The notes: generated by a model not told the origin, from the letters alone. A stretch of 64,000 bases of DNA from Clostridia bacterium (GCA_900769545.1 CAAGGZ010000079.1:1-64000), one strand, 5' to 3'; shown: positions 10,136 through 18,508, counted from the first letter of the stretch. A program made the numbers and translations.

Positions 10136-10173
10136 AAAAATCGGCAGACCGTCACTGTCCAACCGATTTTTTT
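10136..10173. terminator. Terminator after the ddl-like gene
   Basis: Stem AAAAATCGG/CCGATTTTT closes a structured loop. T runs lie on both sides, so it could act in either direction; the minus-strand gene ending at 10178 is the one that needs it. Confidence 0.75.
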
Positions 10174-10177
10174 CACC

Positions 10178-11305
10178 CTATTTTCTTGTAGTACCGTTCA
10201 CCGAGCGCAAAATATCCAATTGAATCCGCTCCTTCTTTTCCCTCGCTTGCGCCGCAATCGCCTCCTCCAAAAGATCGGAAAAGAATCGTTTTGCGTCAAT
10301 GAGCCGCTCGCAAAAAAGATAATACGCAAGAGAACCCGGCACGGTATTTACTTCGCAAAGGTATGCTTTATTTTCCGAGACCAAGAAATCCATTCGCACA
10401 ACGCCCTGCATATTCATACGCTTGTAAATCGTCCTTGTATAGGAGCGGATTTTCTCTCGCAAATCCTCGCTCAACGCAACCCTGCCCCCTCCTTTCGCGC
10501 AAAATAAGGGAGTATCCGACCGCCGTTTTACATATTTTTCCTCAAAGGAGTATATCCCGTCGCCAAACGCCGATTCCACTTCCGAAATACAAATTTCTCC
10601 ATCCAATATACACGCCGCGCAGTTGACGTCCGTCTTATTTTTTAAATACTTTTCGATTATCAACCGATCGTCTAACGAAAACGCCGTTTCTATCCCCTGC
10701 TTTGCCTCTCGCTCATTATTGGCTAACGTAATGCCAATCGACGAACCCAAATGCGCAGGCTTGATTACGACGGGATATTTGAGCCTCGATTCGATGTTTT
10801 TAAGCAAAAAAGCTCCTCTTTTGCGATAATCCGTTTCATTAACTCGGATATAATCCAACGTGGGAATCCCCAAAGCGCGAACAATCAGCTTTGTCGTCGC
10901 TTTATCCATAAACACACCCGAAGCCGTTAAATCGGGAGAAGCAAGCGGAATCCCATTCCATTTCATCATAGCGGAAACGCCGCCGCCTTCCCCCAAACCG
11001 CCGTGACAGCAGTTGAGCGCTACGTCCACTTTACCCAAACGTTTGATTTTCTGCTTTGAAACATTCAAGGCATAAACACTTCCCCCGTCAAAGAATATAC
11101 GTTGAAAATCGGAATATTTCTGTTTTTTAAACGTTTCAATATCCGTCATTTTCGAGGACGTATATAAGCCGCCGTCCGTATGTATATACACGGGGAATGG
11201 CATATATTTTTCCCTGTCTAAAAGGTTGAGCGCAAATACCCCCGTCAATACGGAGATTTCGTTCTCACACGAGTCACCACCAAAAAATACCGCTACCGTC
11301 CGCAT
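10178..11305 (-). CDS. ddl: D-alanine--D-alanine ligase-like ATP-grasp enzyme
   Basis: A 375-residue ATP-grasp enzyme expected to join D-amino acids for peptidoglycan precursors. The N-terminal domain reads VAVFFGGDSCENEISVLTG. The ATP-binding part shows YPVVIKPAHLGSSIG, the usual Ddl lysine and serine loop. The C-terminal metal-binding part reads VVRMDFLV and EVNTVPGSLAYYLF. Two departures from typical Ddl are visible: the HGxxGEDG loop is HGGLGEGG, and NTxPGxT is NTVPGSL, so specificity may differ. A basic tail extends beyond the fold. ATG 11305 is set by GGAGGTG 7 bases upstream; that site lies in a hairpin. It follows the membrane MurF gene. Confidence 0.85.
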   Translation of the reverse strand: MRTVAVFFGGDSCENEISVLTGVFALNLLDREKYMPFPVYIHTDGGLYTSSKMTDIETFKKQKYSDFQRIFFDGGSVYALNVSKQKIKRLGKVDVALNCCHGGLGEGGGVSAMMKWNGIPLASPDLTASGVFMDKATTKLIVRALGIPTLDYIRVNETDYRKRGAFLLKNIESRLKYPVVIKPAHLGSSIGITLANNEREAKQGIETAFSLDDRLIIEKYLKNKTDVNCAACILDGEICISEVESAFGDGIYSFEEKYVKRRSDTPLFCAKGGGRVALSEDLREKIRSYTRTIYKRMNMQGVVRMDFLVSENKAYLCEVNTVPGSLAYYLFCERLIDAKRFFSDLLEEAIAAQAREKKERIQLDILRSVNGTTRK

Positions 11306-11343
11306 AAAAAAACACCTCCGCAAAATTTTTTTGCTTTGGTGTT
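11303..11343 (-). promoter_or_regulatory. Hairpin burying the ddl Shine-Dalgarno
   Basis: On the minus strand AACACC and GCAAAA pair with TTTTGC and GGTGTT around a 3x3 internal loop; seven Ts then run into the ATG. The GGAGGTG ribosome site is in the 3' arm. The structure resembles an intrinsic terminator and a translation switch at once. Confidence 0.5.
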
Positions 11344-11365
11344 TCTTAAGTTTGCATTTAAGCCA

Positions 11366-12964
11366 TCAATACACGTCGGGCAAATCATTGAGGAACAACA
11401 CGCAATCTCCCGTTTGCAATTCTTCCCCTAAAAGCTGTTGCGCGTCTGCCAGCGTTTTAACCACACAGAGCTTTTCCATATTCCCATTTGCCGTTTGATA
11501 ACCTGTTTTCACTGCGTTTATCAATGTTTCACCGACCAAAATCACTTTATCAACGCCGCTCTCGGCGATACGTCGCCCAAGCTCTGCATTGAGACACTCC
11601 TCTAAAATCCCACACTCGATAATGCCGGGCGTAACCACCCACTTCTTACCTTCAAAACGGCTGAGCGCCTCCAACGCTTCTTTTGCGCCGCGCGGATTGC
11701 TGTTATAACCGTCGTCTAAAATATATACGCCGCCGTTTTCCAAGAGCTGCAATCTATGCGGAATAGGTTTCACTTTGGAAAGCCCCCGTTCAATTTCCTC
11801 TGCCATCAAACCCATTTTATACGCAAGCATCGCCGCCAAACAAATATTTTCAAGCGCCGCTGTTCCGAGCAATTTCGTTTTTACGTAAATTTCCGCGCCG
11901 TCTATGAGCAACGTACACTCCGTTTCTTTGGAAGAAAAACAAACGTCCTTCATCTGCAAAGCAGACGTGAAAAACACCTTTTCTTGCGTGGAGTCTTGAA
12001 GCCAAGACTTTAAAGAGTCGCCGCACACAACGGCGTTTTTCGTATGCTTGATAATACGGCTTTTTTCTTCAAACACATTTTGAATTGAGCCGAACGTTTC
12101 AATATGCTGTTCGCATACACCCGTAAAAATTGCATAATCGGGCTTTACGAGCTGACAAAGCTCTTCAATATCCCCTTCTCTGCGCGCGCCCATTTCCGCA
12201 ATCAATATTTCTTTATTTTCAAACGCAGGGGAAAAAACCGTTTTCGCAATCCCGATAGGCGTATTGTACGATTCGGGCGTTTCTACTGTTTGATAACGCT
12301 CACTCAAGAGCGTTTTTAAGATGTTTTTTACCGAAGTTTTGCCGTAGCTCCCTACGATGGCAACCCGCAAAATGGAGCTTTCATCTAATACCTGCCCTGC
12401 TCGTTTTACAAATTTTTTGTTGCGGGCATTCTCGAAAATTCCCGTTATACCATTCGCCAAGCATAAGAATATCGGCAGCAGCAACGGCGTAACGGCGTAA
12501 GGCGCAAATGCGATGAGCGCATACAACGTTGAACCGTTCAATTTTGACAACATCCAAAGAAAAGCGATAAATACGTAGGAAATGCACGCCGTTACAAAGA
12601 CGTATACCGCAAACAATCTATTCCAACGCCCCGTACGCTTGACGGGTACTTTTAACGCGTACTTTTCATCTACGATACCGAATACCAAGCTCAAGCCCAA
12701 AAACGGGAGCGCGGATAAGAGCAAAGCCTCTCTCTTTCCCAAAAAAGAAAAGCACAGCGACGTGACGGACGCCGCCAAGAGTAAACAGAGCGTTAATAAA
12801 CAGAGTCTGTTGAAATATAAATTGTCCTTGCGTTTGAGCCAGCGCAAAAACGTTTTGTTTTTATAGTTACTTTGTTGCATTGCGCCTAGCAACTTTTCGG
12901 TGGAAATACAAAATAACCCCGTCGTTACCAAACACGCAACAATACGTAAAATGACGTCATCCAT
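11366..12964 (-). CDS. murF: Membrane-anchored MurF-type Mur ligase
   Basis: A 532-residue Mur ligase that should add a D-Ala-D-Ala type dipeptide to a UDP-MurNAc peptide. Unlike ordinary soluble MurF, residues 1-180 form about five hydrophobic helices (near 5-22, 53-73, 79-96, 116-138 and 148-170). The catalytic part starts near residue 190 with the P-loop VGSYGKTS (204-211), then TPESYNTPIG, EMGARREGDI, HIETFGS and a C-domain with DDGYNSNPRG. It ends FLNDLPDVY. The normal MurF uridine-binding domain appears to be replaced by the membrane part. It overlaps the upstream hydrolase gene by 8 bases and precedes the ddl-like gene, so the three probably act together on envelope precursors. Confidence 0.82.
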   Translation of the reverse strand: MDDVILRIVACLVTTGLFCISTEKLLGAMQQSNYKNKTFLRWLKRKDNLYFNRLCLLTLCLLLAASVTSLCFSFLGKREALLLSALPFLGLSLVFGIVDEKYALKVPVKRTGRWNRLFAVYVFVTACISYVFIAFLWMLSKLNGSTLYALIAFAPYAVTPLLLPIFLCLANGITGIFENARNKKFVKRAGQVLDESSILRVAIVGSYGKTSVKNILKTLLSERYQTVETPESYNTPIGIAKTVFSPAFENKEILIAEMGARREGDIEELCQLVKPDYAIFTGVCEQHIETFGSIQNVFEEKSRIIKHTKNAVVCGDSLKSWLQDSTQEKVFFTSALQMKDVCFSSKETECTLLIDGAEIYVKTKLLGTAALENICLAAMLAYKMGLMAEEIERGLSKVKPIPHRLQLLENGGVYILDDGYNSNPRGAKEALEALSRFEGKKWVVTPGIIECGILEECLNAELGRRIAESGVDKVILVGETLINAVKTGYQTANGNMEKLCVVKTLADAQQLLGEELQTGDCVLFLNDLPDVY

Positions 12965-13670
12965 AAAAAAATTCCTCTGCTATCAAATTGAACTGTAAAG
13001 GCGACTGAACAAATGCGAAATGTCCGCCTTTTATCATTCGTATTCTTCCATTTTCAAAGCATTGTAAGTATGCCTGCGCCTCTTGAAGCGGCGTTGTCGT
13101 ATCTACGTCCCCTTCTACGATAAGCACCTCGTTTTTTATCTTCCTTGCGTTATCGCGCAAGTCCTCGTTGACGATTTTTTTATAGCTCTCTTTCATAATC
13201 GGCGATAAAGAACGGTATTCCAAACTGCCGAACCTTCTCTCCGCAAAGCGCGGCGCAAACCGACGAAAAATACGGTAGCTTTTTACTTTCAGCCGATAGG
13301 AAAAGCCTCTTTTTAAAATTACGCCGGCTGGACCTGTAAGCAATATTTTGTCAAATATCCCTGCGTGCTCCGCCGCCATTTTTACAGCGACCCGACACCC
13401 AAAAGAATGGGCTATCACGTGCGGTTTTTTCACACCGAGAAGGAGCAGCAGCTCTTTCGTCCAATTCGCATAATCGGAAACAGAAAAAGCGCTCGTCAAA
13501 TACCTGCTGCCACCAAACCCCAAAAAATCGAAAGCGGTTACGCGGTAAAATTTAGAAAAATATTCTATTTGTGATAGAAAAGCTTCCTTGGACGAGAGAT
13601 AACCGTGCAACAGCAATAAATCCTTGCCCGTCCCCTTTTGTATGTACGAAACGTCGGATAAAGTAACCGT
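12957..13670 (-). CDS. Alpha/beta hydrolase with probable ACG start
   Basis: About 237 residues. The fold is clear: DLLLLHGYLSSKEAF (oxyanion HG), VTAFDFLGFGGS, nucleophile elbow AHSFGCRVA, acid loop VEGDVDTTTP and final His in KGGHFAFVQSP. The frame contains the expected first strand (VTLSDVSYIQKGTGKDLLLL), yet no ATG or GTG precedes it. The codon 6 bases after a perfect AAGGAGG (13677-13683) is ACG (13668-13670). The only later candidate, TTG at 13616, would delete that strand. ACG initiation or an ATG-to-ACG change is inferred. It follows rimI by 11 bases and overlaps murF. The substrate is unknown. Confidence 0.75.
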   Translation of the reverse strand, partial: TVTLSDVSYIQKGTGKDLLLLHGYLSSKEAFLSQIEYFSKFYRVTAFDFLGFGGSRYLTSAFSVSDYANWTKELLLLLGVKKPHVIAHSFGCRVAVKMAAEHAGIFDKILLTGPAGVILKRGFSYRLKVKSYRIFRRFAPRFAERRFGSLEYRSLSPIMKESYKKIVNEDLRDNARKIKNEVLIVEGDVDTTTPLQEAQAYLQCFENGRIRMIKGGHFAFVQSPLQFNLIAEEFFYG

Positions 13671-13681
13671 CGCTCGCCTCC

Positions 13682-14113
13682 TTACAAACTTTTTTTCATA
13701 ACAAACGCATCCTCGCCGTCTGCGTAATACTTCGCCCGAATCCCAAACTTTTCATAACCGTACTTTTCATACAGCGATATTGCCACGGCATTGGAAACGC
13801 GCACCTCCAAAAAACAGTGCGTTGCGCCCAAGCTCGTTGCGCGCTCGTGCATGGCGTCCATAAGCAGTTTGGAAATCCCCTTACCTCGAAACGGTAAATC
13901 CACGGCAATATTCCCCACCTCTGCGTCTTCGCAGACCACGATAAGGGAAGCGTACCCCAAAATCTCGCCGCTCTCTTCCGCCAAAAAGCCGTGATAGACA
14001 GGCAATTTCAAGGTATCCGCCAACATTTGCTCCGTCCAAGGATCGGAAAAACAACGCCGTTCCATTTCCGCAAGCTTTGCAATATCCTTTTGCTCCCAAG
14101 CCCGAATTTGCAT
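13682..14113 (-). CDS. rimI: Ribosomal-protein-alanine N-acetyltransferase RimI
   Basis: A 143-residue GNAT acetyltransferase; the family acetylates the N-terminal Ala of S18 from acetyl-CoA. It shows the RimI opening (IAKLAEMERRCFSDPWTEQM), the acetyl-CoA loop IAVDLPFRGKGISKLL and the LEVRVSNAVAISLYEKYGYEKFG segment. It begins 3 bases after tsaB, in the common tsaE-tsaB-rimI order. tsaD, often next in Firmicutes, is not here; the hydrolase-murF-ddl genes follow instead. Confidence 0.93.
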   Translation of the reverse strand: MQIRAWEQKDIAKLAEMERRCFSDPWTEQMLADTLKLPVYHGFLAEESGEILGYASLIVVCEDAEVGNIAVDLPFRGKGISKLLMDAMHERATSLGATHCFLEVRVSNAVAISLYEKYGYEKFGIRAKYYADGEDAFVMKKSL

Positions 14114-14115
14114 AG

Positions 14116-14748
14116 TTATTTCCCCAAATTCAGCTCGGCAGAGCTCTTTCTTACATACAGAGCCGTCAGCTCGCCAAAAGCACTCTGCTCCGACAACGCC
14201 AAAACGGCATTTTTTAAGCCCTCGACAGGGTCAACCACTTGCACCGACGCCTTTTCCGCAATGGGAAGCGCGGAGCAAGCGCGCAAAACGTACCCTTCCG
14301 CAACCAAGGCAAGAGCCTCTTCCTCCGACAAATACGCAGGAGGATAAACGACCTTTCCGTTGCAATATCCGCAGGCGTAATAACTATCATGCAGAGCGTC
14401 TACCAAACAAAGGATTTTTTGTCCGCTCGACTCTATCGCATTATATGCCGCCACGTCAAAAGAAGTTACTGCCAGCGACGGTTTGTTTTCCGCAAGGCAA
14501 AAACCTTTTATCACCGAAATCCCAATACGAATCCCCGTAAAAGAGCCTGCGCCGACAACACTCGCGAAAAAATCGCACTCCGAGGGAGTTAAATCGGCTT
14601 TTCTTAAGGTTTCATCCACAACGTTCATAAGCATAGTAGACTGCTTCATCGCGCAATCGGGAACGTAGGAGGTAAAAATTTGTCCGTTTTTCGCCGCAAC
14701 AACCGTCAAATAACTGCCGCCTGTATCCACAGCCAAAAAATTTTTCAT
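14116..14748 (-). CDS. tsaB: tRNA threonylcarbamoyladenosine protein TsaB
   Basis: A 210-residue partner of TsaD and TsaE in forming t6A37 on ANN-decoding tRNAs. The ASKHA-type opening FLAVDTGGSYLTVV and the VVGAGSFTGIRIGISVIKGF motif are diagnostic. The usual first motif DTS is DTG here. ATG 14748 is chosen because GGAGG lies 7 bases upstream. It is 13 bases downstream of tsaE. Confidence 0.93.
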   Translation of the reverse strand: MKNFLAVDTGGSYLTVVAAKNGQIFTSYVPDCAMKQSTMLMNVVDETLRKADLTPSECDFFASVVGAGSFTGIRIGISVIKGFCLAENKPSLAVTSFDVAAYNAIESSGQKILCLVDALHDSYYACGYCNGKVVYPPAYLSEEEALALVAEGYVLRACSALPIAEKASVQVVDPVEGLKNAVLALSEQSAFGELTALYVRKSSAELNLGK

Positions 14749-14761
14749 AGCTTGTCCTCCC

Positions 14762-15163
14762 TTAATACTCGATTTCACGCTCGGTTTCGCTTATCTTGCG
14801 AATTTGCACCCGTTTTACCTTTTTAGGCAATAAGGGAGCAATATTTTGCGCCCATTCGATAAGACAAATGCCGCCCATATCAAAATAGTCGGCAAGACCG
14901 AGCTGCTCCGCCTGCTCCACCGACTCAATACGGTAACAATCATAATGGAAAAGCCGTCCGTCGTAATCGTTCATATAGGCATACGTGGGGCTGGTCACTT
15001 CTTCCTCGACGTCAAGCCCTTTCGCTACGCCCTTAGAAAACACCGTTTTTCCCGCGCCCATATCGCCGTCCAACAATACGACGTCGCCCGCCTTTAACGT
15101 CTTTGCATATTCACAGGCAAACGCCTCTGTTTCTTCTCTTGATTTTGAAATATAAATCGCCAT
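14762..15163 (-). CDS. tsaE: tRNA threonylcarbamoyladenosine ATPase TsaE
   Basis: A 133-residue P-loop ATPase needed for turnover of the TsaBD complex. Walker A is GDMGAGKT (33-40). The TSPTYAYMNDY and FHYDCYRIES motifs and the LIEWAQN segment are typical. It is first in the tsaE-tsaB-rimI operon and is preceded by a consensus promoter. Confidence 0.95.
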   Translation of the reverse strand: MAIYISKSREETEAFACEYAKTLKAGDVVLLDGDMGAGKTVFSKGVAKGLDVEEEVTSPTYAYMNDYDGRLFHYDCYRIESVEQAEQLGLADYFDMGGICLIEWAQNIAPLLPKKVKRVQIRKISETEREIEY

Positions 15164-15169
15164 AGCTAT

Positions 15170-15198
15170 ATTATAATACCTTCGTGTAAAATTTGCAA
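15170..15198 (-). promoter_or_regulatory. Promoter of tsaE-tsaB-rimI
   Basis: TTGCAA (15193-15198), 17 bases, TATAAT (15170-15175), only about 7 bases before the tsaE start. The transcript would have almost no leader. Confidence 0.7.
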
Positions 15199-15217
15199 AT
15201 ATTTCCCGTGTTTTGCG

Positions 15218-15838
15218 TTAAATTTTTATCTTTTTTAAAAAGTTTGACAACCTTTTATAAAGGAGCATCGTCATAATCGCCACCGCTACCGTTTTTATAA
15301 GATTAAATAACAGCACCGCAAGCCAATACGCCGCAAACGCCTCTTGCACCGTCATACCAAAAATATTTCCGCCGAATAAATACGCATACGTCGGAAAAAT
15401 GATAAATCGATTGGCAAGCAACGCTACGCCCGTCGCAATTAAACAGGACGAACTAAGCGTTATAATCACCGCCTTTAAATTTTTATGGCATTGATAATAA
15501 ATGGACGGAAGCAAAATATAACTGCTCGTCATTAAAAAGTTGGCAAGCTCCCCTGCGCACATAGAAGACGAGCCAATACACCGCAGCGCTTCTTTAAGCA
15601 AGCACACGAGCACGCCCTCCATCGGCCCTAAAAGAAAGGCGATAAGCGTAATAAATACGTTGCCAAAATCCAGCTTTAAAAAACTCGCGCCGAATAAAGG
15701 AAGGGGAATCTCTATGAAGCTGACAACGTAGCTGAGCGCGACAAACACACCCATAAGAGCCAAGCGTTTCGCCGAAAAGCGTTTTTTGAACGTTAATCTC
15801 GTACATGCTCCACTTATTTTTTCTTTCATCTCGTACAT
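15218..15838 (-). CDS. ribU: ECF transporter S component, RibU-like
   Basis: A 206-residue membrane protein with about five to six hydrophobic helices, forming the substrate-binding subunit of an energy-coupling-factor vitamin transporter. The family pattern LALMGVFVALSYVVSFIEIP and FLLGPMEGVLVCLLKEALRC is clear. The FMN riboswitch directly upstream makes riboflavin or a related flavin the expected substrate. The energising EcfA/EcfT genes are not in the window, as in other group II systems. ATG 15838 has AGAGG 6 bases upstream and is itself a copy of the dispersed CATGTACG motif; a second copy lies 32 bases inside the gene. Confidence 0.88.
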   Translation of the reverse strand: MYEMKEKISGACTRLTFKKRFSAKRLALMGVFVALSYVVSFIEIPLPLFGASFLKLDFGNVFITLIAFLLGPMEGVLVCLLKEALRCIGSSSMCAGELANFLMTSSYILLPSIYYQCHKNLKAVIITLSSSCLIATGVALLANRFIIFPTYAYLFGGNIFGMTVQEAFAAYWLAVLLFNLIKTVAVAIMTMLLYKRLSNFLKKIKI

Positions 15839-15847
15839 GGTACACCT
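15793..15847 (-). repeat. Phased motif pair, locus B
   Basis: TTAATCTCGTACATGCTCCA at 15793 and TTCATCTCGTACATGGTACA at 15825, 32 bases apart. The second supplies the start codon of the ribU-like gene; the first lies in its codons 11-16. Confidence 0.55.
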
Positions 15848-15851
15848 CTAA

Positions 15852-15880
15852 AATAAAACCCCGATGTAAACATCGGGGCT
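15852..15880 (-). terminator. Riboswitch expression-platform terminator
   Basis: An 8-bp perfect stem CCCCGATG/CATCGGGG (15859-15878) with a TAAA loop is followed on the minus strand by TTTTATTT. It sits between the FMN aptamer and the ribU-like start, where FMN-dependent termination is expected. Confidence 0.88.
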
Positions 15881-15914
15881 ATATATCTTGATAAAAAGGC
15901 GCGCAAACGCCCTC

Positions 15915-16033
15915 TTTTCCTTTCCCATCCGGACTTTAACCGTCGGTATCGGAATTTCGCCGATTCGGGGGAGCGAAAGCTCCCTTCGCAGACTGTACTG
16001 CCGGTGAGGAATTACACCTCGCCCCAAAGATTG
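15915..16033 (-). ncRNA. FMN riboswitch (RFN element)
   Basis: The minus strand carries the conserved aptamer strings in order: GGGGCGAGGTGTAATTCC, TCACCGGCAGTA, AGTCTGCGA, CCGATACCGACGGTTAAAG and TCCGGATGG. It controls the downstream RibU-like transporter by the terminator at 15852-15880, probably switching expression off when FMN is plentiful. Confidence 0.97.
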
Positions 16034-16038
16034 ATTTT

Positions 16039-16068
16039 ATTATAGCAACGAACCTATGCTTTTGTCAA
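16039..16068 (-). promoter_or_regulatory. Promoter of the FMN riboswitch-ribU unit
   Basis: TTGACA (16063-16068), 18 bases, TATAAT (16039-16044) on the minus strand, with transcription starting just before the aptamer. The -35 overlaps the stop codon region of the sensor kinase gene. Confidence 0.8.
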
Positions 16069-17567
16069 GCGTTTGCTTCATTTTCTTCCGCAATCGGGAA
16101 AATCACATAGAAAATACTGCCTTTGCCAAGCTCGCTTTCAATACCGTACTCAAAACCGTGCTTTTCAAGCACCGTTTTTACGATAGACAAGCCCAAGCCC
16201 GTCCCTTTAACAGGGCGTTTGTGCATCTCGGAAGAGCGATAATATCTTTCCCAAACAGAATCCATTTCCTCGGGCTTGATGCCCTTTCCCGTATCTCGAA
16301 CCGAGAAACAGAACGTCTTATCCGTCTTCTTTTTTAAAGTTACGTAAACGGTATTATCTTCGCCTGTATAGTTGACTGCATTTCCAATGAGATTATACAA
16401 CACCTGCCCGATTTTCACCTCATCGGCGCGCGTATACAATCCGTCCTCAATATCTACCGCAAAATGATAATCTTTCGTATCCTTCAAGTAAGCAAATTTA
16501 TCCAAAATTTCTTCCGTATAAGCGGACATATCGAGTAAATTTTGCTCCAAAACCAACATTCCCGAATTGATTTTGGATAAATCGAGTACGTCATTCACGA
16601 GCGACGCCAATCTATCCGCTTCATCCACAATAACCTGCGCGTGCTTATTGCGTTTTTCAGCAATATCCCCCGAAATTTCCATAATCATCGACGCGTACGC
16701 CTTAATCATTGTCAAAGGCGTTTTAAAATCGTGTGAAACGTTGGCGATGAGCTCCTTTTGCATACGGTCGGTTTTAGACAGCTCGTCTCGGGCAAAATTC
16801 AACATTTCCGCAAGCTCCACCATCTCTTTCCCATAATCCGCGCCATGAAAGTCCACGCCGAAATTCCCTCGCGCCAAAAGCCTCGTCTTCTCGGTGATTT
16901 CACGAATTGGCTTTGTGAGCCACCCAGACACCGCAGAAGACACCGCAAAGGCGAGCACGACCACAAACACCGCAACCAACGTAATACGAACACCCAATTT
17001 TTGCATCGTCACAATCATCAAATCCATAGATTTTGTAACGTACAAATACACCTCGGAATCCCCGTACATAGCAATTTTTGAGCCGTACACGTACTCGGTA
17101 TCCGCTTCATAGACAACCGTAGCAGAGCCTTGGGCTTCCATTTGCGAAATCATCAAGCCGTATTCTTCGGAAAAGTCTAAATAGTTCCCCACTTCCTCAT
17201 CGTCGGGATCAAACTGATGCTCGATAGGAAAGAGCAAACGCCCATCGTCATTCAAAATATAAATATCCACGCCGTGGCGATCTGATAAAAAACGTAAATA
17301 TCCGCTAAAATTTGCGCCAAATCCCGACGGAATACTTCCCTTAACGAGATATTCAATTTCCTTTCCTTTTTGCGTAACGTCACGCATAGCTTCGCTCTTG
17401 TACGTTCGCTCTAACATATAATGCTGCGTAAAGCCGAATAACAGCACAATAAACAGCGAGAGCGCCGTAAACAACGACCACAAAAGGAAAAAGATGCTGG
17501 CGCTCTTTTGCTTCCCCTTGTAATATATCCGCTTTAAGCGCGGAATTTTCTTCTCGCCTTTTGCCAT
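16065..17567 (-). CDS. Sensor histidine kinase
   Basis: A 500-residue membrane kinase. TM1 is about residues 25-47, an extracytoplasmic sensor region of about 145 residues follows, and TM2 is about 194-216. A HAMP linker begins SGWLTKPIREITEKT. The phosphoacceptor is His279 in ANVSHDFKTPLTMIKAY. The ATPase domain has NLIGNAVNYT (N box), DTGKGI (G1) and GTGLGLSIV (G2). The layout is that of ResE/PhoR/VanS-type kinases. It starts 17 bases after the response regulator and is surely its partner. The signal is unknown. Confidence 0.92.
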   Translation of the reverse strand: MAKGEKKIPRLKRIYYKGKQKSASIFFLLWSLFTALSLFIVLLFGFTQHYMLERTYKSEAMRDVTQKGKEIEYLVKGSIPSGFGANFSGYLRFLSDRHGVDIYILNDDGRLLFPIEHQFDPDDEEVGNYLDFSEEYGLMISQMEAQGSATVVYEADTEYVYGSKIAMYGDSEVYLYVTKSMDLMIVTMQKLGVRITLVAVFVVVLAFAVSSAVSGWLTKPIREITEKTRLLARGNFGVDFHGADYGKEMVELAEMLNFARDELSKTDRMQKELIANVSHDFKTPLTMIKAYASMIMEISGDIAEKRNKHAQVIVDEADRLASLVNDVLDLSKINSGMLVLEQNLLDMSAYTEEILDKFAYLKDTKDYHFAVDIEDGLYTRADEVKIGQVLYNLIGNAVNYTGEDNTVYVTLKKKTDKTFCFSVRDTGKGIKPEEMDSVWERYYRSSEMHKRPVKGTGLGLSIVKTVLEKHGFEYGIESELGKGSIFYVIFPIAEENEANA

Positions 17568-17584
17568 ATTATCCTCGCAAATTC

Positions 17585-18250
17585 TTATACTTCAAATTTA
17601 TAGCCTAAACCGCGCAACGTCACGATAAATTTACGGTAATCCTTTAAATTACCGCGCAGCATTTTAATATGCGTGTCCACCGTTCGGTCATCGCCGTAAA
17701 AATCAAAGCCCCAAACGTCGTAAAGGAGCTTTTCTCTCGTCAATGCAATCCCTTTATTGCGTACAAGATAGAACAACAATTCGTATTCCTTGGGCGTGAG
17801 CTCCGCCTTTTCGCCGTCCACATACACGTTTCTGCCTGCCATATCCACTTCCAAGCCCTCAAACTTGAGCACTTCGTTACCGTTCGTTTTTCCCGCGCGG
17901 CGTTTGGTTACAGCATTGATACGCGCCATCACTTCCTTGGGTGAAAACGGCTTCGTCACATAATCGTCTACGCCGAGCTCAAACGCGAACAGCTTATCGT
18001 ATTCCTCTCCTCGAGCGGACAGCATAATAACGGGAATATCCTTACTTTTTCGGATTTCCTTCACCGCCGAGAAACCGTCGAGATGAGGCATCATAATATC
18101 CATCAAAATCATATCGTAATCGTTCTCACGGCAGAGCTTTACCGCCTCCATACCGTCAGCCGCTTCAAAGGCTTCGTTTCCTTCAAACTCTACGTATTCG
18201 CGTAAAACGCCGCGAATCATTTCCTCATCGTCTACTATCAAGACTCTCAT
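17585..18250 (-). CDS. OmpR/PhoB-type response regulator
   Basis: A 221-residue DNA-binding regulator. The receiver domain has Asp7-Asp8, phosphoacceptor Asp51 (MILMDIMMPHLDGF), Ser78 and Lys100 (DDYVTKPF). The C-terminal winged helix has ELTPKEYELLFYL, VWGFDFYGDDRTVDTHI and LRGLGYKFEV. ATG 18250 is chosen over a longer frame because GGAGG is about 9 bases upstream and the receiver domain begins there. The transcript appears to have a leader of about 200 bases. Confidence 0.95.
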   Translation of the reverse strand: MRVLIVDDEEMIRGVLREYVEFEGNEAFEAADGMEAVKLCRENDYDMILMDIMMPHLDGFSAVKEIRKSKDIPVIMLSARGEEYDKLFAFELGVDDYVTKPFSPKEVMARINAVTKRRAGKTNGNEVLKFEGLEVDMAGRNVYVDGEKAELTPKEYELLFYLVRNKGIALTREKLLYDVWGFDFYGDDRTVDTHIKMLRGNLKDYRKFIVTLRGLGYKFEV

Positions 18251-18508
18251 TGTAAAATTCCTCCATATTTTGTCGCAAGCCGAGCGCAACCGACTGCGCG
18301 CCACCATAGCCGACCACGCCAAGCATGCTGATGATACTGCTTTATTTTTCCGTTTTTCCATAAACAAAAAAATTTCTATCTTTTATACTATACCCATATT
18401 TTGTCAAGTTTAAGAAGAAAAATCGTGAAATATGGGTGAAAATTTATTTTTTTTAGTATATCATATTGCAACAATTTTGTCAACCTCGCTTTTCTTCCAT
18501 ATATAATA
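18251..18508 (-). promoter_or_regulatory. Promoter and long leader of the two-component operon
   Basis: TTGACA (18478-18483), 17 bases, TATACT (18455-18460) on the minus strand, leaving roughly 200 untranslated bases before the regulator. A second TTGACA-like stretch near 18400 lacks a partner at a useful distance. No riboswitch was recognised in the leader. Confidence 0.65.

Noticed and set aside
18251..18360. Small open frames in the two-component leader (for example MLGVVGYGGAQSVALGL)
   Set aside because: No ribosome site precedes them and they overlap the regulator start in another frame. A leader peptide is possible but not supported.
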